This document shows, one piece after another, positions 41,461 to 49,839 of a stretch of DNA of 64,000 nucleotides. The DNA is from Streptomyces sp. GSL17-111 (GTDB taxonomy: Bacteria > Actinomycetota > Actinomycetes > Streptomycetales > Streptomycetaceae): positions 5,367,001-5,431,000 of the forward strand of contig NZ_JBAJNS010000001.1 in the NCBI RefSeq assembly GCF_037911585.1, given 5' to 3'. A program made the position numbers and the translations under genes. The notes beneath the pieces are model-generated. The model ran no database searches. It saw only the letters and a program-made list of their open reading frames with translations, and was not told where the DNA came from. Numbering within the stretch: position 1 is the stretch's first letter; each line of letters opens with the position of its first letter.

Positions 41461-41488
41461 CGTAGCCCCTCCCCTCACTCCTCGTTAC
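41461..41488 (+). promoter_or_regulatory. sigma-BldN-type promoter of chpH
   Basis: CGTAGC (41461-41466), exactly 16 bases, CGTTAC (41483-41488). The recalled consensus is CGTAAC-N16-CGTTGA, so five of six and four of six bases match. It lies 48 bases before the ATG. Confidence 0.65.
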
Positions 41489-41536
41489 ACGGGATGCGGT
41501 CCGTGGCTGGGACCGCGTTTCCAACAAGGAGGAAGA

Positions 41537-41770
41537 ATGATCAAGAAGGTCGTCGCTGCTGCGGCTGCCACCGGTGGTCTGCTGCTCGCGGGTGCGGGCG
41601 TGGCCGTCGCCGACGCCGGTGCCGAGGGTGCCGCCGTCGGGTCGCCGGGTGTTCTCTCCGGCAACGTCGTGCAGGTGCCGGTCCACGTCCCGGTGAACGT
41701 CTGCGGCAACACCGTCAACGTCATCGCGCTGCTGAACCCCACCTTCGGCAACGTCTGCGTCAACGACTGA
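41537..41770 (+). CDS. chpH: short chaplin ChpH
   Basis: Secreted chaplin of 77 aa. The signal peptide MIKKVVAAAAATGGLLLAGA ends near residue 26, and the single domain runs GAAVGSPGVLSGNVVQVPV to NPTFGNVCVND, with both cysteines. The sequence and the position directly before a long chaplin match S. coelicolor chpH. AAGGAGGAAG precedes the ATG. ChpH is one of the short chaplins needed for amyloid fibrils at the air-water interface during aerial growth. Confidence 0.95.
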   Translation: MIKKVVAAAAATGGLLLAGAGVAVADAGAEGAAVGSPGVLSGNVVQVPVHVPVNVCGNTVNVIALLNPTFGNVCVND

Positions 41771-41807
41771 CGTCACGCGCCTGAGCCCGTGAGGGTTTGA
41801 TGCCAAG

Positions 41808-41837
41808 CCCCGGAGTGCGTCACCGCGCGCTCCGGGG
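41808..41837. terminator. hairpin between chpH and chpC
   Basis: CCCCGGAGTGCG, six bases, CGCGCTCCGGGG: 12-bp stem with one G-T pair. It may end or weaken transcription from chpH into the long chaplin gene. Confidence 0.6.
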
Positions 41838-41921
41838 TTGTCAGTTCCGGGCGAGCAGGTGCCCTCGGCACGACGCGGAGCCGGCTCGCGATCCCGCAAG
41901 CAACGAAGACAGGAATCAACC

Positions 41922-42773
41922 ATGCGACAGGTCACCAGGAAGGGCCTGATCACCGTCGTGGCCGCCAGCGGCGCGCTCGCCATGAGCGGTGGCGCGGCGT
42001 TCGCCGACGCGGACGCCGAGGGTGCCGCCGTCGGGTCTCCGGGTGTTCTCTCCGGCAACAACGTCCAGGTGCCGGTCCACGTGCCGGTCAACGCCTGCGG
42101 CAACACGGTGAGCGTCGTCGGGGCACTGAACCCGGCGATGGGCAACAAGTGCGTCAACGACGGCGGTCACCACGACGACGGCGGTCACCACCAGAACGAC
42201 GGCAAGCCGGGCGGTCACCACGGTCACCACGGTGACGGGGGCCACGGCGGTGGTCAGCAGGACGGCGGCCACGGCGGCGGTCACCAGGAGGGCGGCCACC
42301 ACGGCGGCCACCAGGGCGGCTCGCACAGCGGTGGCGGTGCCACGGCGGAGGGTGCGGCCGTCGGCTCGCCCGGCGTCGCGTCCGGCAACAACGTGCAGGC
42401 CCCGGTCGACGTGCCGGTCAACGCCTGCGGCAACAGCGTGAACGTCGTGGGCCTGCTCAACCCGGCCATGGGCAACGAGTGCGTCAACGACTCCGGTCAC
42501 CCCGAGCACCCGGAGTACCCGGAGCCCGAGGTGCCGGAGGAGGAGAAGCCGGAGGAGCCCGAGGAGGAGAAGCCCGAGGAGCCGCAGGAGGAGCAGCCGC
42601 CTTCGGACACCCCGGACGAGTCCACCCCGCAGGAGGACCGCCCGAACGAGCCCCGGGCGCAGCTCGCCGAGACCGGTGGGCCGTCCGCGCTCACCACCGT
42701 CGTCCCGGCCGGCGTCACCATGCTGCTCGGCGGCTACGTGCTCTACCGCCGCGCCCGTGTGGGCCAGAACTGA
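41922..42773 (+). CDS. chpC: long chaplin with two chaplin domains and sortase signal
   Basis: Cell-wall-anchored chaplin of 283 aa. The signal peptide is residues 1-28, chaplin domain 1 covers 33-79 and domain 2 covers 143-189, both with paired cysteines. They are separated by a His/Gly-rich linker (81-139) with fifteen histidines. A Pro/Glu stalk (195-245) leads to LAETG (248-252), a hydrophobic helix and a basic RRARVGQN tail, the signal for a class E sortase. Position next to chpH matches S. coelicolor chpC, although the linker is unusually long and His-rich as far as I recall. No BldN promoter of its own is seen. Confidence 0.88.
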   Translation: MRQVTRKGLITVVAASGALAMSGGAAFADADAEGAAVGSPGVLSGNNVQVPVHVPVNACGNTVSVVGALNPAMGNKCVNDGGHHDDGGHHQNDGKPGGHHGHHGDGGHGGGQQDGGHGGGHQEGGHHGGHQGGSHSGGGATAEGAAVGSPGVASGNNVQAPVDVPVNACGNSVNVVGLLNPAMGNECVNDSGHPEHPEYPEPEVPEEEKPEEPEEEKPEEPQEEQPPSDTPDESTPQEDRPNEPRAQLAETGGPSALTTVVPAGVTMLLGGYVLYRRARVGQN

Positions 42774-42818
42774 CGTTTCGGCGGACGCCGCAGCGGGCCC
42801 CGTCCTAGCGGGCCCGTC

Positions 42819-42856
42819 GCAGCGGCTGCGGCCCGGGCCCGGGTGGCAGCCGCTGC
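42819..42856. terminator. hairpin between the long chaplin and DUF5703 genes
   Basis: GCAGCGGCTGC and its exact complement GCAGCCGCTGC, 16 bases apart, between convergent genes. Confidence 0.6.
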
Positions 42857-42883
42857 CGTGCCCGGGCCCTCACCACGCCGCGC

Positions 42884-43072
42884 TCACCAGGTCGCCCTGA
42901 CCTGGCGGATGATTCTCCGGCGCAGCCGCACCCGGCGGCTGCCGTCCGGGTGCAGGCGGAGCCGGTCCAGCTCCCAGTACCCGTACTCGGCCTCGTCGGT
43001 CAGCAGGCGCACTGCGGCGTTGCGGGACACCCCGCGCGGTACGTACACATCGCGAAATTCGTATTCCGGCAT
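42884..43072 (-). CDS. DUF5703-like small protein
   Basis: Protein of 62 aa: MPEYEFRDVYVPRGVSRNAA, then EAEYGYWELDRLRLHPDGSR and a basic RRRIIRQVRATW tail. It matches the small actinobacterial family DUF5703, whose function is unknown. Start at 43072; a divergent gene begins 48 bases away. Confidence 0.75.
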   Translation of the reverse strand: MPEYEFRDVYVPRGVSRNAAVRLLTDEAEYGYWELDRLRLHPDGSRRVRLRRRIIRQVRATW

Positions 43073-43119
43073 CGCATCTATTGTGCGGACAGGGCCTCCT
43101 TACGGATAGCGTCTGCTGT

Positions 43120-43857
43120 ATGTCTGATGCTGCGCAGCCGACCGCTGCCGAGGTACGTGCCTCCGTCGAGGCGCTGAAGTCCGCCCTGGACCGCCACCTC
43201 GCTGCCATCGAACGCCGGGCCTACGGGACCGGCGCCGAAGCCGACGCCGACACGGAGGTCTACGCGGCGTTCAACGAGCTCGCCTCGGCGGGGGAGGCGT
43301 ACGACGCGCTCCTGTACGACGCCTACGACGAGGTCACGCCGTTCGAGATCCCGAGCGGCGAGAGCCGCCCGCCGTACCTCGGCCCGGACGAGCCCGGTGC
43401 CCTCAGCGTGTACATGCGCCGGGACTACACCGTCGGCGAGCCGCTGCGGCTGCTCGCGCAGGCGCAGCGCATCACCGACCTCGACCCGGACGCCGTCGAC
43501 ACCTCGCAGGGCGAGGAGGAGACGCCCGGCAGCAGCGTGCACGCCGCGCTCGGGGTGCTCTTCGGGGAGTTCGAGCCCGACGAGATCGCCACTCGGCACA
43601 AGGAGTTCGGCCTGGAGGAAGGCGACTCCACGGTCTGGGTCGTGGCGGACGAGGAGCCCACCGAGCCGGGCGAGTGGCTGGACGCGCCTTTCGACGCCGC
43701 CGACCCGGAGCGCGTCATCTGCCGCTACGACATCAGCTCCGTCTTCGACGAGGACGACGCCGAGGGCGCGGCCGAGGCGCCCGAGGACGCGGACGGCGAC
43801 GAGGACGGGGGCGAGGACGGGACACGCGAGGACGGCGCCCGGCTCGGCGCCCGCTGA
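43120..43857 (+). CDS. acidic conserved hypothetical protein
   Basis: Soluble acidic protein of 245 aa, not recognised. The N terminus AEVRASVEALKSALDRHLAA is helical and perhaps coiled coil, the middle is mixed (DYTVGEPLRLLAQAQRITDL), and the tail (205-240) is Asp/Glu-rich. There is no ribosome site; TAGCGT (43107-43112) ends seven bases before the ATG and reads as a -10, so the transcript is probably leaderless. Confidence 0.65.
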   Translation: MSDAAQPTAAEVRASVEALKSALDRHLAAIERRAYGTGAEADADTEVYAAFNELASAGEAYDALLYDAYDEVTPFEIPSGESRPPYLGPDEPGALSVYMRRDYTVGEPLRLLAQAQRITDLDPDAVDTSQGEEETPGSSVHAALGVLFGEFEPDEIATRHKEFGLEEGDSTVWVVADEEPTEPGEWLDAPFDAADPERVICRYDISSVFDEDDAEGAAEAPEDADGDEDGGEDGTREDGARLGAR

Positions 43858-43870
43858 GGCCGGCCGCGCC

Positions 43871-43920
43871 GGACGGAGGTGCCGGACGGAGGTGCCACGG
43901 GCAACGGAGCACCTCCGTCC
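43871..43920. terminator. hairpin with duplicated left arm
   Basis: GGACGGAGGTGCC is repeated twice in tandem (43871-43896), and the second copy pairs perfectly over 12 bp with GCACCTCCGTCC (43909-43920). Either copy could form the stem. The site lies between convergent genes. Confidence 0.65.
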
Positions 43921-43938
43921 GCGCTTCCGCCCGCGCGT

Positions 43939-46029
43939 TCAGGCCCCGCCCGGCTCCCCGGCGGCCGCCGGGCGGGGCCTCAGCAGATCCCGTAGCCGGG
44001 TCGTGCGGGGGGCGCCCGGCCGCTGCGCGACAGCCTGGGGGAGCGCGTCCTGCACCCCGTGGACCACGGACAGATGCCGCTCGGCCCGGCCGAACGCGGT
44101 GTAGACCCAGCGCCGGTCCAGCGCGTCGGCGGCGTCGCCCGGGAGGACGACGACGGCGGCCGGCCAGCGGCCGCCCGCGGCCTGGTGCGCGGTGACGGCC
44201 CAGGCGTGCCGCACCGCCGTGGTCACCCGGTCCTTGGCGACCGTGAACGGCCCGTGCGGACCGTCCAGCCGCAGGCCCTCCTCGTCGGCCCCCGCCACGG
44301 TGGCGAAGAGCGGGCGGCCGGGAGCGGGGGAGTAGGTCACCCGGTCGCCCGGGTCGAAGCCCCCGAACCGGCCGGGGCCCGGATTGAACCGCTCCTTGAG
44401 GGCGGCGTTCAGTGCCGTCGTGCCCGCGCCTCCGGGGTGCCCGGTGGTGATGACCTGGGTGTCGCCCGGCTCGATGCCGAAAGCGCGCGGCACCGAGCCC
44501 GCCACGAGCTGCACGGTGCGGTGCACGGCCTCGGCCGGTTCCCGCACCGGCACGATGACGAGCTCCTTGTCCGGCGCGGCCACCTGCGTCAGCTCACCGA
44601 CGCCGATCCCGGAGACGAGCTCCCCGAGCGGCCCCGGATCAGGGGTGCGGGAGGCGACGCGCGGCGCGACGGCGGCGGCCAGGACGTCCTCCAGGACCTG
44701 CCCCGGCCCGGCGGAACCGAGGACGTGCGGATCGCCGCTCAGCACCAGCCGGGCGCCGTCCGGCAGCGCCTCCACCAGGGCGGCCGCCGTCTCGGTGTCC
44801 AGCAGCGGAGCGTCCAGGACGACGAGGAGGTCCAGGGGGAGGGAGCCGTCGTCCTCGCGGCCCGGGCCCTGAGCGCCCGCCAGCAGCCCGGCCACCGTGA
44901 CGGCCACCGGCGCGGGCGCGTCCTCCGCCGAACCCTCCGCCGAACCCTCCAGCAGGCCCTCCGCCGGTGGGCCCTCGGCGACGGGTGCCGCCGGGACGAG
45001 CGCCGCGAGCCGCCGCCGGCCGTCCTCGGTGTGTGTGGCGGCGCAGGCCCGCAGCCCCATCGCGCGGGCCGCGCCGACGAGGGCGGCGGGCTCCGCGCGG
45101 GCCGCCTCGCCCCCGGTGTGGGTCACCAGGCCGTGCGCGGCGGCGGCCCGGACGAGCTCCGCGGCCGACGGGGAGGGCGCGGCGGAGGCGGCGGCCGCCC
45201 AGGCCTCGGCGTCCTCGTCCTGCGGGGGGCGGAAGGTCGTGATCAGCCGGTGCAGCCCGTCGGCCAGCGACTCCTCGGCCACCGCCCACCGTTCCAGGCC
45301 GAGCAGCAGGGGCGGCGGTTCCGCCGACGCGGCCTCGGCGGACTGCTCGGCGCCGACGATCCCGTCGGCGCCGCCGGTGCCCTCCGCCTCCTCGGCGGGC
45401 GGGGTGCCGTCCCCGTCGGGCCGGAAGACCAGGAGCGCACCGGCGTCCACGGCGTCCCGCACGGCGTCCTCGGGCTCGGGGACGCCGTACTGCGCGAGCT
45501 TCCGGGCCAGCACGTCGAACTCCAGGACGGTGTGGCCGGCCCGCGCGGCGGCCTCCAGCAGCCAGCCGGCCAGCGCCTGGGCGCGCCGGGGGTCGCCCGG
45601 ACCGGCGTCCGCGCCGGGCTCGCTCAGAGCGGCGGCGAAGGAGTCGGCCTGCTCGGGGCGGACCCCGGCCACGGCCAGCAGCCGCCAGGGGTCCTCCCGC
45701 AGCTCCTCAGCGGCCTGCGGGCCCAGCGCCAGTACGACGGAAGGGGCCAGCGCCTCCGGGGCGCCCCCGGCGGCGAGGACCTCGCGCACCTCGGCCGGGA
45801 CGGCGACGGGCCCGGCGGGAGCGGACGCGGACGCGCCTCCCGACACCGGCCCCGGCGCGGGGGCCCGGCGGCGGGCGGGACGTGCCGGCTCGGGGGCGGG
45901 GAAGAACTCCGCGGCCGACTTCTCGCCGCTCTCCACGGCCCGTACGGCGGCCATCAGCTCGGCCGCCTTGCCGTCGGGGGCGTCGGCGGTGTTGGGGCCG
46001 TCGGGGCCGGTGCCCGGGCTGGCGTTCAC
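43939..46029 (-). CDS. RecD2-like pseudo-helicase lacking Walker motifs
   Basis: Protein of 696 aa with the domain order of RecD2-type SF1B helicases. A helix-hairpin-helix-like region is near AGVRPEQADSFAAAL (130-150). Where Walker A should be, HTGGEAARAEPAALV (near 305) has no GKT. Where Walker B should read VVDEAS, LLVVLDAPLLD (near 401) is found, followed by the normal VLSGDPHVLGSAGPGQVLEDV. The late motif is AVTAHQAAGGRWPAAVVVLP (near 616) with VYTAFGRAER. It probably cannot hydrolyse ATP and may bind DNA or a partner. The GTG start overlaps the AKR stop as GTGA. Confidence 0.78.
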   Translation of the reverse strand: MNASPGTGPDGPNTADAPDGKAAELMAAVRAVESGEKSAAEFFPAPEPARPARRRAPAPGPVSGGASASAPAGPVAVPAEVREVLAAGGAPEALAPSVVLALGPQAAEELREDPWRLLAVAGVRPEQADSFAAALSEPGADAGPGDPRRAQALAGWLLEAAARAGHTVLEFDVLARKLAQYGVPEPEDAVRDAVDAGALLVFRPDGDGTPPAEEAEGTGGADGIVGAEQSAEAASAEPPPLLLGLERWAVAEESLADGLHRLITTFRPPQDEDAEAWAAAASAAPSPSAAELVRAAAAHGLVTHTGGEAARAEPAALVGAARAMGLRACAATHTEDGRRRLAALVPAAPVAEGPPAEGLLEGSAEGSAEDAPAPVAVTVAGLLAGAQGPGREDDGSLPLDLLVVLDAPLLDTETAAALVEALPDGARLVLSGDPHVLGSAGPGQVLEDVLAAAVAPRVASRTPDPGPLGELVSGIGVGELTQVAAPDKELVIVPVREPAEAVHRTVQLVAGSVPRAFGIEPGDTQVITTGHPGGAGTTALNAALKERFNPGPGRFGGFDPGDRVTYSPAPGRPLFATVAGADEEGLRLDGPHGPFTVAKDRVTTAVRHAWAVTAHQAAGGRWPAAVVVLPGDAADALDRRWVYTAFGRAERHLSVVHGVQDALPQAVAQRPGAPRTTRLRDLLRPRPAAAGEPGGA

Positions 46030-47024
46030 AGCGTGCTCCAGTCGTGGTCGGGGTAGCGGTGCTCCGGAGCGGACACGTCGTCCAGGGCAACGGTGATCTC
46101 GTCGGGCAGCGTAAGCGCCTCCACTGACAGGGCCTCCTCCAGTTGCCCGACGGTGCGCGCCCCGACCAGCGGCGCGGTGACGCCCGGCCGGTCGCGCACC
46201 CAGGCCAGCGCCACCTGGAGCGGGGTCACGGCCAGTCCGTCGGCGGCGATGGACACCGCTTCGACGATGTGTTCGGCCGGTCCGGTCAGGTACGGCTCGA
46301 CGAAGCCCGCCAGCCGTTCGGAGGACGCACGTGACTCCGCCGGGCGGGCGCCGTCGCGGTACTTGCCGCTGAGCACCCCGCGACCGAGCGGCGAGGCGGG
46401 CAGGAGCCCGAGTCCGAGGTCGAGGGCGGCGGGCAGCACCTCCCGTTCCACGCCGCGCTGGAGAAGCGAGTACTCCAGCTGGACGCCCGCCAGCCGGACG
46501 CGGGCGGGGACGGCCAGCTGCCAGGTCGCGGCCTTGGCCAGCTGCCAGCCCGAGAAGCCGGCCACCCCGGCGTAGCGGGCGCGCCCGCTGCTGACCGCCA
46601 GGTCGACGGCGTGCAGCGTCTCCTCCAGCGGAGTCAGCGCGTCGAAGCCGTGTATCTGCCACAGGTCGACGTGGTCGGTGCCCAGCCGCCGCAGCGAGGC
46701 GTCCAGGGCGGCGAGCAGGTGACCCCGGGAGCCGTCGGAGCGCCGGTCGGGCCGGGCGACGCCGCCGGACTTGGTGGCGATCACCAGGTCCTCGCGAGGT
46801 ACCAGACCACCCAGCAGCCGGCCGAGCAGGTACTCCGCCCCGCCGTCGGCGTAGACGTCGGCGGTGTCGACGAGGGTGCCGCCGGCGTTCCAGAACGTTT
46901 TCAGCATGTCGGCGGCCCGGTGTTCCGCCGCGGCCTGGTCTCCTGGATGTCCGGCCCAGGTGAGGGTGCCGAGGCCGATCCGGGACACGCGCAGGCCGGT
47001 GCGGCCGAACTGCCGTTGCTTCAT
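46026..47024 (-). CDS. aldo/keto reductase
   Basis: NADPH-dependent reductase of 332 aa. The tetrad is visible as DTADVY (Asp, Tyr), VIATKSGG (Lys) and LWQIHGFD (His). The C-terminal VTAPLVGARTVGQLEEAL binds cofactor. Start ATG 47024, chosen over a longer frame because TACTCT, eight bases upstream, can act as a -10 for a leaderless transcript. The pseudo-helicase follows with overlapping codons. Its substrate is unknown. Confidence 0.92.
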   Translation of the reverse strand: MKQRQFGRTGLRVSRIGLGTLTWAGHPGDQAAAEHRAADMLKTFWNAGGTLVDTADVYADGGAEYLLGRLLGGLVPREDLVIATKSGGVARPDRRSDGSRGHLLAALDASLRRLGTDHVDLWQIHGFDALTPLEETLHAVDLAVSSGRARYAGVAGFSGWQLAKAATWQLAVPARVRLAGVQLEYSLLQRGVEREVLPAALDLGLGLLPASPLGRGVLSGKYRDGARPAESRASSERLAGFVEPYLTGPAEHIVEAVSIAADGLAVTPLQVALAWVRDRPGVTAPLVGARTVGQLEEALSVEALTLPDEITVALDDVSAPEHRYPDHDWSTL

Positions 47025-47101
47025 GGCCGTTGAGAGTACTTCCGGACCTCGCGTACAGTCCCAGACACCCATCGTGTTACTCGGCGGTAAGGAGAGCGGT
47101 C

Positions 47102-48157
47102 ATGCGGCTCGGTATCAACCTCGGCTACTGGGGTGCCGGGATGGATCACGACAATCTCGCCGTCGCCCAGGAGGCCGACCGGCTCGGCTACTCCGTCTGC
47201 TGGGCCGCCGAGGCCTACGGCTCGGACGCGCCCACCGTGCTCTCCTGGGTGGCCGCCCAGACCGAGCGCATCGAGATCGGCTCCGGAATCTTCCAGATCC
47301 CGGCCCGCACCCCGGCGATGACGGCCATGACCGCCGCCACCCTCGACTCCCTCTCCGGCGGCCGGTTCCGCCTCGGCCTCGGCGTCTCCGGGCCGCAGGT
47401 CTCCGAGGGGTGGTACGGCGTCAAGTTCGACAAGCCGCTCGCCCGTACCCGCGAGTACGTGGAGATCGTCCGCAAGGCGATGTCCCGGGAGCGGCTCAGC
47501 CACCAGGGCGAGCACTGGACGCTGCCGCTGCCCGACGGCCCCGGCAAGCCGATCAAGCTCACGGTGCACCCGGTGCGCGAGCACATCCCGCTCTACATCG
47601 CCGCCATCGGACCGAAGAACCTGGAGCAGACCGGCGAGATCGCCGACGGTGCCCTGCTGGTCTTCTTCGCGCCCGAGCACGCCGAGGAGACCACGCTGGG
47701 CGCCGTCCGGGCCGGACGGGCCAAGGTCGGCAAGGGCCTGGAGGGCTTCGACATCTGCCCCACCGTCCCGATGGCCGTCGGCGACGACAACGACGTCGAG
47801 GCGCTCGCCGACTTCTTCCGCCCCTACACCGCGCTCTACGTCGGCGGCATGGGCAGCCGGAAGCAGAACTTCTACAACAAGCTCGCCCAGCGCATGGGGT
47901 ACGAGAAGGAGGCGGCCGAGATCCAGGACAAGTACCTGGCCGGGGACAAGGACGGCGCCGCCGCGGCCGTCCCCCGGCGGCTCATCGACGCGACGACCCT
48001 GCTGGGCAGCGTCGAACGCGTGGCCGACCGGATGCGGGCCTACGCGGAGGCGGGCGTCGGCACGCTCAACCTCGCCCCGGCCGGCTTCACGTTGGAGGAG
48101 CGCGTCGCCTCCCTGCGGGCGGGCGTGGAGGCGCTGGAGCGCTCCGGCGCCGCCTGA
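47102..48157 (+). CDS. LLM-class F420-dependent oxidoreductase
   Basis: Luciferase-like flavin or F420 enzyme of 351 aa. The N-terminal MRLGINLGYWGAGMDHDNLA and the motif RIEIGSGIFQIPARTPAMTA are typical of the class, and GRFRLGLGVSGPQVSEGWYG lines the cofactor pocket. The C-terminal TLLGSVERVADRMRAYAEAG is shared with F420-dependent members. AAGGAG precedes the ATG. The natural substrate is unknown. It is divergent from the AKR gene. Confidence 0.9.
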   Translation: MRLGINLGYWGAGMDHDNLAVAQEADRLGYSVCWAAEAYGSDAPTVLSWVAAQTERIEIGSGIFQIPARTPAMTAMTAATLDSLSGGRFRLGLGVSGPQVSEGWYGVKFDKPLARTREYVEIVRKAMSRERLSHQGEHWTLPLPDGPGKPIKLTVHPVREHIPLYIAAIGPKNLEQTGEIADGALLVFFAPEHAEETTLGAVRAGRAKVGKGLEGFDICPTVPMAVGDDNDVEALADFFRPYTALYVGGMGSRKQNFYNKLAQRMGYEKEAAEIQDKYLAGDKDGAAAAVPRRLIDATTLLGSVERVADRMRAYAEAGVGTLNLAPAGFTLEERVASLRAGVEALERSGAA

Positions 48158-48466
48158 CCCCCACCGCGTAACCCCGGGCGGGTCCTTCGCGTTGTCCGGG
48201 TGACGGCCGTGGCGGGGTGACCCCCCGAGCCCCCACCACGGCCGGACACGTCCCCGTGTGGGGTGGTCACCGGACGGAGTCCGGGGCGGCGGTCCGAAGC
48301 CCGGGAGGCCGTCAGCGGCCGAGCGGTGCGAGGGGCGCGGTGGGTACGGTCGCCCCCGAGCCCCCACCACGGCCGGACACCTTCCCACGCCCGCGCGGGC
48401 GGCCGTCGAGTCCGGTTCCAGGACGCTCCGGCCGCCCCCCGCGCGCCCTGGCCTACGCTGGGCGCC
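48158..48466. other. intergenic region with hairpin and promoter, no gene
   Basis: 309 bp without a credible gene. It carries a 28-bp direct repeat (separate entry), the hairpin CCGGAC-GGA-GTCCGG (48270-48284), and TACGCT (48453-48458), a possible -10 eight bases before the phosphomutase ATG. Confidence 0.5.
48222..48380. repeat. 28-bp perfect direct repeat, two copies
   Basis: Copies at 48222-48249 and 48353-48380, identical over 28 bases and 131 bp apart. They begin with CCCCCGAGCCCCCACCACGG. The DNA between copies is not repeated, and only two copies are seen. Confidence 0.8.
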
Positions 48467-49180
48467 ATGCCCACGCTCCTCCTCGTGCGTCACGGCCGCT
48501 CGACGGCCAACACCTCCGGACTCCTGGCCGGCCGCACGCCCGGCGTCACGCTCGACGAGACCGGGGAGGCCCAGGCCGCCGCCCTGCCCGCCCGGCTGGC
48601 CGGGGTGCCCCTGGCCGCCGCCGTCCGCAGCCCGCTGCTGCGCTGCGGCCAGACGCTGCGGCCGCTGGCCGCCGAGCGGCCCGGCCTGACGGTCACGGAG
48701 GACGAGCGCATCGCCGAGTGCGACTACGGCGACTGGACGGGCCGCAAGCTCGCCGAACTGCTCGACGAGCCGTTGATGGCCGCCGTCCAGCAGCACCCCA
48801 GCTCCGTCTCCTTCCCCGGTGGCGAGACGATGCGCGCCATGCAGCGGCGCGCCGTCGAGGCCGTGCGCGACTGGAACGAGCGCGTCACCGCCGAGCACGG
48901 CGCGGACGCCGTCTACCTGATGTGCTCGCACGGGGACATCATCAAGTCCGTGGTGGCGGACGCCCTCGGCATGCACCTGGACCTCTTCCAGCGCGTGAGC
49001 GTCGAACCCGCCTCCGTCACGGCGATCCGGTACACCGCGCTGCGCCCCTTCGTGGTGCGGCTCGGCGACACCGGCACGCTCGCCTCCCTGGCGCCGCAGG
49101 AGCCGGACGCCGCTGCCCCGGGCCCGGAGGGTTCCGTGCCGGGCCAGGACGGCAACGCCGCCGTCGGGGGCGGTGCGTGA
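48467..49180 (+). CDS. histidine phosphatase/phosphomutase-like protein (MSMEG_4193 type)
   Basis: Histidine-phosphatase-superfamily protein of 237 aa. The phospho-acceptor motif LLLVRHGRSTANTSG starts at residue 4, and SHGDIIKSVVADALG has the second histidine. The position beside DUF3090, SCO1664-family and mshC genes matches a neighbourhood conserved across actinobacteria, where this protein is called a probable phosphomutase. The true substrate is unknown. TACGCT upstream suggests a leaderless transcript. Confidence 0.88.
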   Translation: MPTLLLVRHGRSTANTSGLLAGRTPGVTLDETGEAQAAALPARLAGVPLAAAVRSPLLRCGQTLRPLAAERPGLTVTEDERIAECDYGDWTGRKLAELLDEPLMAAVQQHPSSVSFPGGETMRAMQRRAVEAVRDWNERVTAEHGADAVYLMCSHGDIIKSVVADALGMHLDLFQRVSVEPASVTAIRYTALRPFVVRLGDTGTLASLAPQEPDAAAPGPEGSVPGQDGNAAVGGGA

Positions 49181-49245
49181 GCGCGTAGATCACCGTGAGC
49201 AGTAGGGTGCCATTGACCCCGTTGCCGAGACCGATGGAGCAGGAC

Positions 49246-49839
49246 GTGTCCCGTCAGGTGTTCCTCTACGACCCGCCGGACCGATTCGTCGCCGGCACGG
49301 TCGGGCTGCCCGGACGGCGGACCTTCTACCTCCAGGCCACCTCCGAAGGGCGCACGACGAGCGTCTCGCTGGAGAAGGCACAGGTCGAGGCGCTGGCCGA
49401 GCGGATCGACGAGCTGCTCGACGAGGTCGTGCGGCGCAGCGGCGGCAGTACCGCCGTGCCGGCCGTCGCGCCCAGTGAGCTGTCCGACAACGAGCCGCTG
49501 ACCAGCCCCGTCGACGAGGAGTTCCGCGTCGGCACCATGGCCCTCGCCTGGGACAGCGACAGCGAGCGGATGGTGGTCGAGGCGCAGGCACTCGTCGCCC
49601 TGGAGGCCGACTCCGACGAGTCGCTCGCGGAGGCCGAGGAGCGGCTCCTGCACGACGACGAGAACGGTCCGCCCATGCTGCGGGTGCGGATCACCGGCCC
49701 GATGGCCCGGGCGTTCGCCAAGCGCGCCATGGAGGTCGTCAACGCCGGCCGTCCGCCCTGCCCGCTGTGCAGTCTCCCGCTCGACCCGGAGGGACACGTA
49801 TGCCCGCGCCAGAACGGATACCGCCGCGGGGAGGCGTGA
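49246..49839 (+). CDS. DUF3090 family protein
   Basis: Actinobacterial protein of 197 aa. It begins VSRQVFLYDPPDRFVAGTVG, typical for DUF3090, and ends with a zinc-binding-like CPLCSLPLDPEGHVC. GTG 49246 follows GGAG at six bases; ATG 49234 is an in-frame alternative that adds four residues. Function is unknown. It overlaps the next gene by 40 bases if that gene starts at 49800. Confidence 0.9.
   Translation: MSRQVFLYDPPDRFVAGTVGLPGRRTFYLQATSEGRTTSVSLEKAQVEALAERIDELLDEVVRRSGGSTAVPAVAPSELSDNEPLTSPVDEEFRVGTMALAWDSDSERMVVEAQALVALEADSDESLAEAEERLLHDDENGPPMLRVRITGPMARAFAKRAMEVVNAGRPPCPLCSLPLDPEGHVCPRQNGYRRGEA

Noticed and set aside
41838-41921. BldN promoter for the long chaplin
   Set aside because: No CGTAAC-N16-CGTTGA-like pair in this gap.
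42162-42338. Repetitive GGTCACCACGG stretch as a CRISPR or repeat element
   Set aside because: It is codon repetition for the His/Gly linker inside the chaplin reading frame.
48222-48380. 28-bp repeat as a minimal CRISPR array
   Set aside because: Only two copies, a 103-base gap much longer than a spacer, and no cas genes.
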